Shown: positions 10,790-22,805 of the stretch, piece after piece
How the letters are laid out: each line of letters begins with the position of its first letter
How positions within the stretch are numbered: position 1 is the stretch's first letter
Source: Ectobius pallidus
Lineage: Eukaryota > Arthropoda > Insecta > Blattodea > Ectobiidae
Direction: 5' to 3'
DNA: 64,000 nucleotides
Assembly: GCA_964059195.1 (NCBI GenBank)
Contig: CAXKWD010000003.1
Span: forward strand, 198,114,174 to 198,178,173
Notes under the pieces: model-generated
Databases searched by the model: none
What the model saw: only the letters and a program-made list of their open reading frames with translations
What the model was told of the DNA's origin: nothing
Translations under genes and position numbers: made by a program

Positions 10790-11519
10790 CTCATATTGAA
10801 GAACACACATTTCAGAACATACCCTGTAATTTTTATATTTAAATTCGGTCATTTACTGAAGATATACAAGTTTAAATGCCAGTATGCGCGTTAAGTTGTA
10901 AGGCATGTTGAATTTTCAAAGTCATTTTCCCGTAACTTAATATTTTCAACACAAAAAAAAACACAATATCTCTTAAAGTAATGGTCCAAATTGCATGAAA
11001 TTTTGCACACACACAGATTTTTATGTTTTATAGAGGACAAACCTAAATAATCTTATGTATTTGCATCTCAAGATTATTTCACTTGTGAACATAATGTAAA
11101 AAATTTAGTAATTTGATATTGAAATTTTAAAATCCCTAAAATTTGATCAGGCATACGACAGTATTCATTGATGGTTTGGCCTCTAGATTATAGTGTCATC
11201 TGTCAATAAAAAAAAAAGATTACACCAATCAGATTGGCCCTTTGCAAGAAATCATGTTTCTTAGGCCTTATCGCATTTTGAAAAATAAATAAAACATTAA
11301 TTTTCTAATATCATCCTTCATATTTGTGCCATTATAATAATTTTTGTGCACATTGCAAGCCCCAAGTGTATACTTCTAATGTCCAAAATTTCATTTTGTT
11401 ATTGCAAATAGTGTTGAAGATATTGAACTTTTACTGCAATGCCTGCTCGGGCATGGTCTCTTGGTGTATGAGCCCCCTCTCTTGGTGTATGAGCCCCCTC
11501 TCTTGGTGTATGAGCCCCC
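10707..11519. mobile_element. Inverted-repeat element with a triplicated right end
   Basis: The left tip GGGGGCTCATACACCAAG (10707-10724) is the exact reverse complement of the right tip CTTGGTGTATGAGCCCCC (11502-11519). The right tip is present three times in tandem (period about 21 bp, from about 11460), separated by TCT. A 53-base T run (10734-10786) lies just inside the left tip. There is no transposase. Confidence 0.6.
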
Positions 11520-12300
11520 TTAAACGTTAAATGTGCTATCAGATGACCCACTGCAGACTGATTTTAAAGATGTAACGTTTTCAATACATGGCATTTAATT
11601 TTTCAGTCTGACTCACCGTTTCCACCTTAGCCTACACACGGCCAATGTGAAAGAATTATCGTTCCACTGTGACCAACTAGTTGATTACTATGAATCCCGG
11701 ATATTAAAATACCCACAGGTTGTAAGTCGCCACTGGGTTGGTATCGCTATTGAGAATGCCTAGTGTATACTGGGATATGTCAGTCAGTTGGATAAATTAA
11801 TGTTGTACCGGCATGTTGCCATGATAGCTCAATTCATAAGAGCCAGGGCATGGAGAGCCGAAGATCTTGGTTCAAATCCCAGCTATGGCATTGAATTTTT
11901 CAGTCCGAATCTATCTTTCCACAATAAAATATTTATAATCTTGTATGTAGACTACTCCGTGGTGGTACGTCCCTGAAGGGACTATCACCTGATCCCTGAC
12001 CATAGGCAAATGACAGGACTGAGAGGTATGTGGTCAGTATTAATTAATAGTGGTTTCCATGACCAGAATCTTGTACGTAGGCTACTTAAATTATTGTAAA
12101 ATGGTTTGTATATATATATATAGCTCAGTTGGTAAGAGCAGCGGCACAGAGAGCCGAAGATCCTGGTTCAAATCCCGGCTATGGCATTTAATTTTTCAGT
12201 CTGACTTCACCTTTCCATTTTCATTACATGTAACGTTGAATGTGGTGTGCAGAGAACCCTCTGCAAACTTATTTTAAAGACGTGACGTTTTCATTATGTA
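11520..12300 (+). mobile_element. Two tRNA-derived SINE copies (family B) in tandem
   Basis: Two tRNA-like heads lie at about 11814-11885 and 12118-12185. Both have the A box (TAGCTCAATT / TAGCTCAGTTGG), GAGAGCCGAAGATC and the B box GGTTCAAATCC, and each is followed by GGCATTKAATTTTTCAGTC. That last motif recurs at about 11590, 11887 and 12184, a spacing close to 297 bp. Flanking direct repeats with GTAACGTTTTC lie at 11520-11590 and 12229-12290. I do not call true tRNA genes: the anticodon arm lacks U33. Confidence 0.6.
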
Positions 12301-12598
12301 TAACTTTAGATGTAGCATTATCAGACTTTTACACGTCGAAAGACTAGCAGGGGTGTTAATCCTATGAGCTTGTTACAGGCATGAATCTCAGTATTTACCG
12401 CTGCTGGTATACTATAAGAAGTTCTCCTTCCTATGCAACATACCACTGGAAGGGATCCTCCTCCAAATATCTAGCATGCAGCTTACAAATAAACATCTCA
12501 TGCGAAACAAACATCATATTGCTACATAGAGTGAGCGTATAGTTATGTAAGCTACAGTGTGTCTAAAGTATAATATTCTGAGTTTAGATCTAATGTTA

Positions 12599-12780
12599 AA
12601 CTGAGGAGCTACTTGATAGAGAAGTAACGGCTCCGGTCACGGAAACCATTAATGGCCGTGGGTGTCGGCATAATGATCACATGCCCCTCAATCCTGCCAT
12701 CTGCCAATGGTAGATGACGCAGCGGTCGGGTGATAGGCAAAGTTCCTTCAGGGATGTAGAGCCATGGAGTTTAGTTTTTT
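12599..12780 (+). mobile_element. SINE 3' region (family C)
   Basis: AACTGAGGAGCTACTTGATA, GAGAAGTAACGGCTCCGGT and CATGCCCCTCAATCCTGCCA recur in reverse at 39610-39775, and partly at 55366-55645. The A/B-box head is not recognisable here. Confidence 0.5.
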
Positions 12781-13926
12781 TTATGTAATGTTACTTATAT
12801 CTACAATTCAGATAATGTATCTCAAAAATTCAGAAGTCTGCAATGAAAATTGCATAATAGTTTGACTTAATCTACACATTCGTGACACCTTGTTAGAAAA
12901 TTTACATTTAGGCCTACACACACATACATCTCTTCTCTACTGTTTCAGCAATCTTCTCCTCAGTAGACAATTCTATGACAATACCTTATGGCACATATTT
13001 ATTTCAGAAAAGGCAATCGTCGTAAAGTGCCTAGAAAGTTCATAACATATCCCGGTATTCCAACAGAAACACTGTATGTAAACTTGCATTAATTTTACGA
13101 AAATAAGTTCTGTGTTGAACAAATACCCAAGAAAACATCCAGGCATGCTTTCTGAGAAGATTGATGAAAGATGAGATATTACAACGGCATCAGAATTGAA
13201 TTAGACAAGATTCACAGGAGGAATGTGTCCATATGAACCTAAATTCTTTGCAGACTCTACGGGCGACCAGTACCTAAAGTCGTGGCATGACCTGCCGAGA
13301 AAAGGAGCTCTTGGAATCCAGTGAAAATAACAGATAGCCTGCCGCTCTGTATTTGTTTAGTTAATTTTATTACTAAATATTTTTAATATTATCATTGATA
13401 AAAAAAACACAATTTATTTCCGGGACGGTAGGGAAATAAATCAATTCTACATCAAATGCTTGATATACAGCAGCCATTTTTAGCCCCGAGTTAGGTTTTT
13501 AACCCAAGTGAAAGTAGGGGTTAACTTAACCTCAGGCGAACCCTGTATTAAAACTAACTCTTGTCGACGAAACTAAATTTTCGTCAAATCGAGAGTTTAG
13601 AACGCTTAAACCGAAGTTAATTCTTAACCCCTGTCGATGAATACGGGGCGAAATTGTTCTTAACAAAGTGGGCAGTTGAACAAGTAGCAAGTAGACACTG
13701 CACTGTGCGTGCAAATAGTGAAATATGTCACAGTACAATGGAGATCTGCCAGGCGTTACAATACACTTGTTCACGTAATACAATACCTGTGGCGTGCTGT
13801 CTGATTCAGTGGCCTACTGCACCACTGCATATTGCAATTAATTAGCCTACAAGCATTTTCTGATATTCAAAGATATTACGCACGTAAGAACAGATAAAGA
13901 CGCTCGACTGCCTGTACGAGTCTATT
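12781..13926. other. No recognised feature
   Basis: About 1.1 kb of AT-rich sequence. Open frames up to 83 codons (13532-13783, minus) have no recognisable domain and none is called. Confidence 0.5.
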
Positions 13927-13934
13927 GTCTAAAG

Positions 13935-14588
13935 CAGCGTTTCTCAACGTATGGTCCGCGGACCACTGGTGGTCCGCGAAGATGGTGCAGATGGTCCGCA
14001 GACATAATTTAAAAATATCATAAAGCAAGTAAAGAAGTAAAAAATTTTCACATAAAAAGGACACTATGAAAAATGTTCAATGTTTTTAAAATCTTCGAAA
14101 ATACAGGTCCTGTTGCAAGTTTCCTTACTTTTGCAGTTACGAACCACAGTTTGAAACCCCTGATGCACTGACGTCTATGGTTCCCTCTTTCATTCAAAAC
14201 CCTGAAAAATAAGACTTTGTCGGAATTTGTTATTAGAGGCCCTCTCTTAACAAGGGTTTTATTGTTGGAGGTGCCCAAGTGTCTGGTACCGGTAAACCTG
14301 TGTTATAATTCCTAATTATATTATAAAATTAGTAATAAATATTAAAGTCTGTTCAAAATATAATTTTACTGTCAATAGTTTACTTCCAATTCAATAACTG
14401 TGTTTTCGTCGAATTAAAAAATGTATTTAGAATTATTTCGTTATAATGACCTATAATTAATACCCCAAATATTAAGAATATAGGCCTTCATATAGCCTAC
14501 TTTTAAAAATGGAATGTAAAATTAGGGGTCCGTAAAACATTTTTGACATTTTAGGGGTCCTCGGGTTCAAAAAGGTTGAGAAACGCTG
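13935..14588. mobile_element. hAT-type MITE (CAGCGTTTCTCAAC ends)
   Basis: A 654 bp element starting CAGCGTTTCTCAACG and ending GGTTGAGAAACGCTG, with an exact 8-bp duplication GTCTAAAG (13927-13934 and 14589-14596). The ends are of a type widespread among animal hAT elements. Short motifs such as GGTCCGC/GGGGTCC recur just inside both ends. No intact transposase. Confidence 0.9.
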
Positions 14589-14596
14589 GTCTAAAG

Positions 14597-15420
14597 TAAG
14601 GGGAATGATAGCTTGTCTCTCTGAATTCACCTCCCACCTTTGAACGCCCTTCCGCTTATCAGTGTACAAGAGGTACTCCAACGTTTACAAGAGGTGTTAT
14701 TAAATGCCAATGTTGCTGAACTAAATAATACAATTCCCATAAAATATTATAATGCTCATTCTTGAATGAAGATGTAAGCGTAATATTCACTTTATTTCCA
14801 CAGTTAATCGTAATATACCGAGACAATATTGTGATGTATGCATACGTCAGTGCCTACGATTATCCGACCTGATTAGAATATAAAGAAAAGACGACGTGTT
14901 TTGATCACTTTTCTAAGAGGTGATAAAGCAAATTCGATAAAGACAGAGTGAATCAGGTCAGTAATTGGCTAATTTAAACTCATTATTATATGTTAATGAT
15001 CCACATCGAAAGAAAGAGGTATAAGGTAAATAGTCAGTAAAACCGAATAACATTGTGGAAACCTATCTTAGCAAGTGAAAGTGATGTTACAGGGAATATA
15101 GAACGCATGTTGTGGATTTGAACTTCTAGTAAGAGAACATTTTAAAACCGCAGGTCATCAGGTCACCATGTCTACAGAAACTAACGTCTATGGGGCGTGA
15201 CCGATACCTATCATAACTTCACATATATCGCAGGACATTTAGGAACGCCGCTAGGCAAAGAGCGCTGTTGTCGATTTTTACAAAAGGCGAAAAGGAGAAG
15301 TAAGTGCCAGCTGTGACATAATGTCATTCACAAAAGTGTGCCGTGTTTTAGGAAAACTTGCAGCATTGGCCTACCTTTTAATTCTGAAGTGTAGCTACTG
15401 ATCCCATGAGTTACGTATAC
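14597..15420. other. No recognised feature
   Basis: Unique-looking sequence without coding potential or repeats that I could identify. Confidence 0.5.
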
Positions 15421-15423
15421 TAA

Positions 15424-16128
15424 ATTGAAGGGCCTAGTTCCATAAAGGCGTAAGGCACAAGGGTATAGTTTCAAGAAATCTTGATTTTTTAAACAGTGTT
15501 ACCACTGACAAGTAGGTGATTTAAAGTTTAATTTTATAACATATATTTTAGAAGGACAGGCTAAATTACTGTTCTGCAAATTTTACAAGGTAGAGTGTAT
15601 TGGGATTTTTTACAACTAGAGGTACCTAAACATTTTAAAGAAAGACTGAAGTACCTTTACAGTAACAAAATATTTTTACTTTGTATTACATTATTTGCTT
15701 TTACTTTATTTTAGTAAAAACCTGTATTATACAGTGACAACAGCACGTTTGACAATGAATACCAGTATAGTCATTAAAACAATAGGTGATAAGTAAAACA
15801 ATATACTTTGAATGAAGTTACACTTAAGAAATCCAAGTTCAGTTTTTATAAACATTTGCTTGGATGGTAGCACAACGGAAAATAAAAACAGTTGATAAAC
15901 ACACCTCAATAACAGATAGGAAGTGTGCCTTACGCCTATATGGAACTGTTATGAAATAGAATGAATGTGCAGTCTCATAGGTATTTTTTTATAACTGAGC
16001 AGAGGCTTAAGGCACAAGTACAAATAGTTCACAGAGTACTTAAGAGAAATGAGGAGAAGGCATTGATGTTAAAAACTCAAAATTAAAGATTTGTGCCTTA
16101 CGCCCTTATGGAACTGGGCCCTTCAAAT
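15424..16128. mobile_element. PIF/Harbinger-like MITE
   Basis: A 705 bp element with inverted ends of about 35-40 bp: left ATTGAAGGGCCTAGTTCCAT, right ATGGAACTGGGCCCTTCAAAT. It is flanked by TAA on both sides (15421-15423 and 16129-16131), a 3-bp duplication as made by PIF/Harbinger elements. The subterminal motif GGCGTAAGGCAC / GTGCCTTACGCC recurs inside (about 15925 and 16005). No transposase. The class is inferred from the 3-bp site only. Confidence 0.6.
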
Positions 16129-16689
16129 TAATGATGCTGTCCGCAGCACGACACAATGGTCACTCATCGGGTTATAGGCGACTGATATTTCGTTCAGAGT
16201 GTACTGCACAGTGCGGTGACATCGCTGTGGATGAAGATAGTTCGTAAACACGACACCGGCAGAGATATTTGATCTGAGTTGTACAAACATGTGCTCTGAC
16301 GATAAGGATGGTAACGTTATGTCTTTATCAGAGCCCGGAAGTTTAAGCATTTATTCTGGTTATAATAGGCAGGCACAAAGGCACTTAAAATAATAAAATA
16401 ATAATTTAATAAAAGTCAAAACAAAGAGTAATCCCACTCTAAAATGAAAATAGCTAACTATGGTACTTAATTTATTTATCACATGCAGTAGGTTCTTACT
16501 TTTCATAGGTTCTGCTATGATGTCACACACGCAGGTCTTTGTGAAAAAAGATATTGTGTTAAATTTAGAACTTCACTTTAAGCATTTCACCTTACACCCC
16601 AAAACAGCCTACGAAGAACACGGAATACATCCAAATTATTGCTAAAAAAGAAACTAGGTCCAAATAAAAACATGTCTCCCCGGAAAGGG
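16129..16689. other. No recognised feature
   Basis: Short open frames on both strands (up to 75 codons) with no recognisable domain. Confidence 0.4.
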
Positions 16690-16861
16690 GTCTAGATAGT
16701 CATTCTCCTCTGTTGCCGAGAAAGGAAGAACATTTTTAAGGTTTCTTAAGGGATAAATGGTCGTAAATAGGGTTCTACATATGTGAGTTAAATCTGAACG
16801 TTTCAGATGAGATTTTTGTTAAATAAATTTCTAGGTTTTTAACAAATAGACTAGGGTTTCA

Positions 16862-17857
16862 TCTAATATATAAAATCGAAAGTGTGTATGTATGTTTGTT
16901 CCTTATACAAATCTACATTTCTTTACCAATTTACACGAAATTTTGCACACATACCCAGTTAAGCCCGGGAAGTATAGCTGTCGACATTAAAATTGAAACA
17001 AATCAGTCCTTCCCTTGAAAATTATATAATTTCTGTGAATATTCTACTGAAAAAAATGAAATGTTGTTCAGTTCACATGGCAACAGTGAATTGTTTACTG
17101 TGATTACATAGGGCCTTGGCAACTATATAGCCTAATGCTGGACTTTAACGAATTATAATTCCATGTAATATATTGGCGAAAATAATTACTGAAAAATGAA
17201 TTACACGAAAATAAAGCACAGTGTGATGCAGTCACATAACTTTCTCTACCCTCGACATAAGAAATATTTTCTCACTTCACATTTTGATGTAGAATAAGAG
17301 GTCGTATTGCAGGAGCAACTTAAGTGTGTGAGTATGCTATATCAGAAGTCGGTAAATAGTCAGTTATCCATAGCTGTAGGCTTTTTATTAGTTGAGATTT
17401 ATCATAGGCCCTAAGCATGGGATGGAACATTTTGAGTCCTATGCTCGCAGTGTATTATGTCCCGGGTTTTAGGGGAGGAAAGTTTGAAAGTGATACTGCA
17501 TTTCTATTTTATTTCAACTCCGAAACGGTTGTATGGTAACATGAGAATGAGAAATAAAATTTTCCGTCAAGTCAATACAATCTTATGTAATTTATGTTTC
17601 TTCTTATTTCAACCCCTCCCAGGCACGATGAGTAGAAGCAACGGAATGCAGCATTCGACATCCTCTATGAACCATAAAAAGCTATATCTAGCGTTTTCTG
17701 AGGGAATAGTCTGAGTGCCATATGTTGTTCTTCCTCATTTCGAATTCTACATACATTATTATATCAGGACCTAGAGTTTCAACATCGAAAGTCCTCCATA
17801 AGTTAATTTCAAATTACAAAATACAAAGCCCGGGCGACGCCGGGCCTTTTCAGCTAG
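16862..17857 (+). mobile_element. Non-autonomous Helitron (5' type 2, 3' type 1)
   Basis: A 996 bp element bounded by A|TC at the left (TCTAATATATAAAATCGAAA) and CTAG|T at the right, preceded by the hairpin CCCGGGCGACGCCGGG. This is the canonical Helitron layout: no target duplication, A-T target, 3' hairpin about 10 bases before CTRR. The right ~400 bp match the Helitrons at 48466 and 59727, but the left end differs from theirs. It sits inside the LINE RT pseudogene. No Rep/helicase coding. Confidence 0.8.
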
Positions 17858-18979
17858 TTAATTAATAATATCCTACTGGCAGATTGCTTGATTCTGCAAT
17901 CGACAGTAATCTCTGTTGCCCCAGAGAAATTGCCTGCAATTTTTCAATATTCAAGCTTAATCCAAATTTAGTACACCTCTAGGTCAGAGTATTTTATTTT
18001 AATGAGGTCGTCAAACAATGCTTCAGTCTAAGAAGTATGTAGATTTTAAGATTGTCAGCATAGATATGGTGTTTGCTATGAGCTAAGGTTGTGGATATGT
18101 CATTTATCTATACTGAAAACAATAGGAGTCCAAGTACCGAGCCTTGGGGTACTCCCCTCTCTACAACTCACCAGGAGGAACACCAACAGGAAGATAAGAC
18201 TCATTGCTGGTGATCACGAAGATAGGAATAGAACCAATCGTAGGCAGATATCAGATGTAGCTCAACAAAAAAAAATATATATTTGTATATATATATATAT
18301 ACATATATATATATAGATATATATATATATATCTAGGTCCCCACATTCAAAGGCTTTATAGAGTCCACAAGAGTTAGTATTGTTCATGGCCTCATGTATG
18401 TCCTCTTGTCACTGTGAGAAATGCAGTACTTGTGCTTTGGCTAGTGCTGAATCCAGACTGATTTGTGCCAAGGATATTATATTAATGGAAATACTGAAAT
18501 ATGTGTAAGGTTCATTCCAAGGCCTTCGATATCACAGGAAGAATGCCTATACATATCTAGTGACTAGCTGTCTTTGTTTGTTATTCTTGGTTGTAGGTCG
18601 TACTATCGCATTCTTCCGCTTTTAGGGTAAGTTGAAGTCGTAAAGAAGCATTGAATATGTACGTAAGAGTAGTTAATTTTGTGTAACATGGTTATGCTAA
18701 TGTTACGTACACTTGGCTTTTATACGTGTTATTGCCTTTTTACTGCAGCATGAATGATATAAGAGAAAAAGAATTTGTAAAGGGTGTTCAATGTTTTGTA
18801 GTTCGTTAATTGTCTGATGCCTGGTATGTAGTCATTCGGTATAGTGGGAAAGCAGGTAAAATAGTCATTAAGCTGTTGAGAAGGAATGCCAATATTATCC
18901 GTATTAGTACTTATGTTGCCTAAAGCTTGTCTTCATTGGTGCGTGCTTGTCTTATAGCTGGATATTTTTTTCGTCTACA

Positions 18980-19859
18980 CAGTGGCGGCTCGTGGCCGGA
19001 AAATTAGGTGAAGAGAAAAAAAATGCCACATGCTTATGTTAATAACGGAATACACCTATGTCTTGTATACCAAAACAATCCTTCGGTAAGCGCTTTAAGG
19101 CTGCAAACTTGTCGGTGGCATCATCATAGAATGGCTGTTTTTCTTCTAGCTGCAGTAGAAGTTCTTTCTGAATTGAACTATTCGCTAAACAAGATACTTG
19201 TCAGATTAGTATCTGGCAACATTTTTTTTCTTCATACTACGAACTACTAACAATAAGCGAAATTAAAATCACACAAATCAAGAAATAAGACCAAGATGAC
19301 AACTGCACCTGCACTTTAGCGCCCAAACTGCATCAAATTAGCTAAAAGAGAGGAAAGATTCGGGAGGCCATCGGAAACAAGGAGTCCCCTGATCGGAAAC
19401 ATTCGTATGATCAAATCTCAGACAGTTGCGCAGTAGAAGTGCGCAAAGGAAGAGCACAACTGTCTGGAGATTCTTGTACTGGCGAAGAAAATGCCTGAAC
19501 AAGAGGGACTGCTTCATGGGTAGTCTGTTCCCGTCACCACGAGGCTGTGGTTTAAGCCAGAAAACTGCTGCTTGCCATCCTTATTTTTTATTTGAACAGA
19601 CTACGGGTACCCATGCAACGGAGGGCGTGGTTTCCAGTTCACCTTCACCGGCCGACTTGAAGCACGCTGCGCTCTTAGGATCTCAGTGTCTCCTAGCTTT
19701 GACACCAGGTGGTGGCGTGGCGGGCAATTCAAAAATACAGATACATTTATAGTAAAAACCAATTCGTGATATGGAAAATAAACTTTAAAAATACGTATTG
19801 TAAAGGAAAAATACTGGTGAAGTGCTACTTCACCTACTTCCCCTGAATAGCCGCCACTG
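18980..19859 (+). mobile_element. hAT-type MITE (CAGTGGCGGCTCGTGG family), copy 1
   Basis: An 880 bp element starting CAGTGGCGGCTCGTGG and ending GAATAGCCGCCACTG, flanked by an exact 8-bp duplication CGTCTACA (18972-18979 and 19860-19867). Interior sequence is shared with the reverse copy at 47324-48321, including overlapping open frames of about 105 codons. Since these differ by indels, I take them as non-coding. It is inserted in the LINE pseudogene. Confidence 0.9.
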
Positions 19860-20340
19860 CGTCTACAGTGCGCAGAGTTCAAACTGGCTGCAAAGAAAAA
19901 TTTAATGCGTTAATAGTTAATAAAATCTGGTCAATACGTTTAAAGTCTCAATACGTTATGAATTTAGGTTTTTGCTTAGGATATTATACAGAGTATGGAA
20001 CATAAATAAGGTCGTGAGAGGAGATTAGAAGCAGGATGTTGGCAATGGATTAAATCCGTATCGGTGTTTGTAGTGGCAATTATAACCAGGAACATCTTAG
20101 AAGTATGTGTGAAATGAATTGGACAGAGTTAAAGAATATTATGTTGTAGGCCTGAAACATCGTCTTTAATTGTATTGCATTAGCTGAGTTAATCGCTAGT
20201 AGGTTTGAGTTGAAATCTCCCATCACTATGACGTGTCTTAATGTGATAATAGATTTAACAAAGGAGTTTATATTTCTATCGGGTAGCTTATAAGTAGGGC
20301 TGGAAGTTAGGAATATACCATTTCTATTTTGGTGGATACC

Positions 20341-21049
20341 GGTATATTAAAGAGTTAATTAGGGATAAACATATTTCCGTACATTGGTGAGAGAAGGTCC
20401 GTTTTTATTTTTCATTTTTCATTTTTGCCTACTTTGGCTTCTGTTGTGTATTTTAAGGTTTAAAGCCTTTTTTGTCTGTTCTGGGTCGTTCTGGTTTTTT
20501 TCCGTGATTACTTACACATTTTATAAAGGAACTAAAGAATTTCAATGTATGAAAGTGAAAAAACAATGTTGTACAAATAATGAAATGGCGCATTCACGTC
20601 ACAAAAACACTTGTTGAGGATCTTGCTAACTATAAATGCATTTACTTGTTTTCAAGCAATAGTAGACTTACCTCATTACTCAACTTACTCGTAATCAAGA
20701 GAAATAGAGTAAGTGCTGTATGTGATAAATAAATTATTAAATTGCTATTTTCATTAATAAAGAATGGGCTCACTCTCTATTTTGACATTTTAATAAATAC
20801 TTAAATTTATATTGCTGCCTTTTTTCGGCAATTTAAATGCATTCTTGCCTGCATATTTTCACCAAAATAAATGCCTGAACTACCAGACTCTGCTTCTCGG
20901 TAACAAATACGAGAATTTTTTTTAACGCTGGCAGTTACAATTCATGTTTGTCTGAGTATTCGTTGGAGACCTGACGAGTAAGCCTCGTCTCCTAACCTTT
21001 TTCCTATACGATACGATACAATAATTGCGACACAATATACATATAGATA
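20341..21049. other. No recognised feature
   Basis: AT-rich sequence; a 77-codon open frame (20384-20617) with a hydrophobic start has no recognisable domain. Confidence 0.4.
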
Positions 21050-21051
21050 TA

Positions 21052-21595
21052 CAGTGTGTTAATGAATAACACCGAAATATTTTACCTGTGTATAGAGGGG
21101 ACATAGACAAGCAACTTTTATTAGGAGAGTTTTGCTCTATGGATACAATTTTTCCTGTTACAGCATAAAATCTCCCAGGGCATGGCCGCCACTGACTTCT
21201 AACATTAGAAAAAAAACTGCAAAACAAAGGAACTACGCTGTTAACACTGTAGTTAGTAGTTATGAATAAAAAAATACTAATGCAGTGGCGACCAGTCATG
21301 TGATTAGTCCGTAAATTTTGCAGATTTCGGAAACACTAAATTATGATATAGCAGTTGACGAATGATTAAGAGTCAAGTTTTTATTGATCACTAGGAAGGC
21401 ATGAAGTCAATTTAATGAACATTTTAACCCTATTTCGCGTAATTATTGATTTATGAGCACCATATTATAATGACTTTAATGCCCTGTAGCATACACATTT
21501 TACGTCATGCAGAAAAATTCTCCTAATAAAAGTTGCTTGACTTAGTCCGTTCTATATACAGGTAAAATATTTCGGTGTTATTTATTAACACCCTG
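21052..21595. mobile_element. Tc1/mariner-type MITE
   Basis: A 544 bp element with inverted ends of about 90 bp: left CAGTGTGTTAATGAATAACA, right TGTTATTTATTAACACCCTG. It is flanked by TA on both sides, the Tc1/mariner target. Both arms include ACCGAAATATTTTACCTG and AAGCAACTTTTATTAGGAGA. The 125-codon minus-strand open frame over it follows from the arms and is not called. Confidence 0.75.
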
Positions 21596-21972
21596 TATAT
21601 ATATATAGTGATAAATTTCATTTTACTGTAATTGAACAATTGAGGGATAATTGTGATTGATTAATGAAAACATATTTTCCTTATTCTCTCAATTATGACT
21701 TTGACTTCGGACGAAAAGTAGGCTACATCAGCCTGGGATTGGATGACTGACGGGCTTTAACCAACTTTCTTAGATTAGAATTACATGAAGAATGAAGGGG
21801 TTGGAAACTCATCAAAATGTGAGAGAAGACTTGACGCATTAACGTGTGCTACTTTTAGGGGTACGAGGATCGGCTAGGAATAATTTTTATAACAACGAGA
21901 ATGTTGACAACTCGGACTGTTATGAATTTAGAATTTGAAGGACATTGAAGTATAAAGAAATTACATATTAAC

Positions 21973-22008
<36 letters not shown>

Positions 22009-22090
22009 AATGGACAGTGAAATATGTCTTTTGGCTACAAACACTATGAGTCGTAATTAAATTACAAATTTTTAAAAATACCCCATATAG
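21596..22090. other. No gene; (TA)n microsatellite
   Basis: AT-rich spacer with a (TA)n run at about 21978-22006. Confidence 0.6.
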
Positions 22091-22093
22091 ACA

Positions 22094-22805
22094 ACTATGG
22101 CATAGAAATATGGCAGGGAAATTAACATTGAAAAATCAAAAGTAATGAGAATATCAAAACGAGAGAAACCCTTGAGGATAACTGTCGACAATCAAGAACT
22201 GGAGAATGTGAAGCAGTTCAAGTACTTGGGAAGCTTGCTGACAAAGGATGCCCACTGCACGAATGAAATTCGAACAAGAATCGCCATGGCCAAAGCCGCA
22301 TTCAACAAAAAGAGGACTCTACTGACCAGCAAGTTGAGCTTGGAACTGAAACTGGTGAAGTGCTACATCTGGAGCATTGCACTGTACGGAGCAGAGACAT
22401 GGACCATGAGAAAGAGGGAGAAGAAATACCTAGAAAGCTTCGAAATGTGGTGCTGGAGGAGAATAGAGAAGGTCAAGTGGACAGAACGGGTGACAAATGA
22501 CGAAGTACTGAGAAGGGTAGGAGAGAGGAAAATTATTCTGAATACAATTATTCAGAGGAAAGCCAATTGGATAGGACACATACTTAGACACGAGGGACTC
22601 ATACATGATGTCATCGAAGGGAAGATCAAAGGAACTGCTGGAAGAGGAAAGAGAAGAATACAACATCTGGATGACATGAAAGATGGGAGGAGATACAGCA
22701 GATTGAAGGACGAAGCTGGAGATAGGGAACACTGGCGTCAGAAATTCTCCGTACGAAGACATGGACCTGCCACTAGGCAGAATACTAAATAATAATAATA
22801 GACAA
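22094..22805 (+). pseudogene. LINE reverse transcriptase C-terminal fragment
   Basis: An open frame of about 215 codons (ATG at 22145; open from 22106) carries the post-palm part of a LINE RT: NIEKSKVMRISK, VKQFKYLGSLLTKDAH, LYGAETWTMRKRE, ESFEMWCWRRI, then RKANWIGHILRHEG near residue 140. Upstream, DNYGIEI is recognisable in another frame (about 22090), so a frameshift separates it from the rest. Palm and endonuclease are missing: a 5'-truncated copy. It ends in a short (AAT)n tail (22785-22804) immediately before a Helitron. The codons are nearly undamaged, so the insertion may be fairly young. Confidence 0.85.

Larger units (their letters stand above)
16690..20340 (-). pseudogene. Broken non-LTR retrotransposon ORF2 (endonuclease + reverse transcriptase)
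   Basis: Read on the minus strand, LINE domains appear in correct order across 3.6 kb. APE-type endonuclease near 20200: VMGDFNSNLLAINSANAIQL. RT entry near 18550: ILPVISKALE, then QSGFSTSQSTSTAFLTVT (about 18440) and LYKAFECGD (about 18340). The palm follows: WFYSYLRDHQQ (about 18235), GVPQGSVLGLLLFSV (about 18150, with a stop before INDIS), and YADNLKIY, where the canonical motif is YADD. The region after the palm, VKNLEIYLTK then ICRTLFTTIYPLRNLKN, lies beyond the Helitron insertion, near 16830-16740. Many in-frame stops and frameshifts, an (AT)n expansion (18278-18333), and insertions of a Helitron (16862-17857) and a hAT MITE (18980-19859) show it is dead. Overall it resembles Jockey/CR1-type LINEs; the clade needs phylogenetic placement. 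Confidence 0.8.

Noticed and set aside
12118..12187. Possible functional tRNA gene
   Set aside because: A and B boxes are good, but the anticodon loop lacks U33, there is no clean acceptor stem, and a near copy lies 297 bp upstream. This is a SINE head.
19426..19752. 108-codon frame with a counterpart of 105 codons at 47395-47712
   Set aside because: Both lie inside copies of the same hAT MITE. The shared stretch differs by frameshifting indels and matches no transposase domain I know, so it is shared non-coding sequence.
21184..21291. GCCGCCACTG ... CAGTGGCGAC pair resembling hAT ends
   Set aside because: The two motifs point outward, not inward, so they cannot bound one element, and no 8-bp duplication is present.
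20922..21299. 125-codon minus-strand frame
   Set aside because: It spans the terminal arm of a Tc1/mariner MITE, with no recognisable domain.
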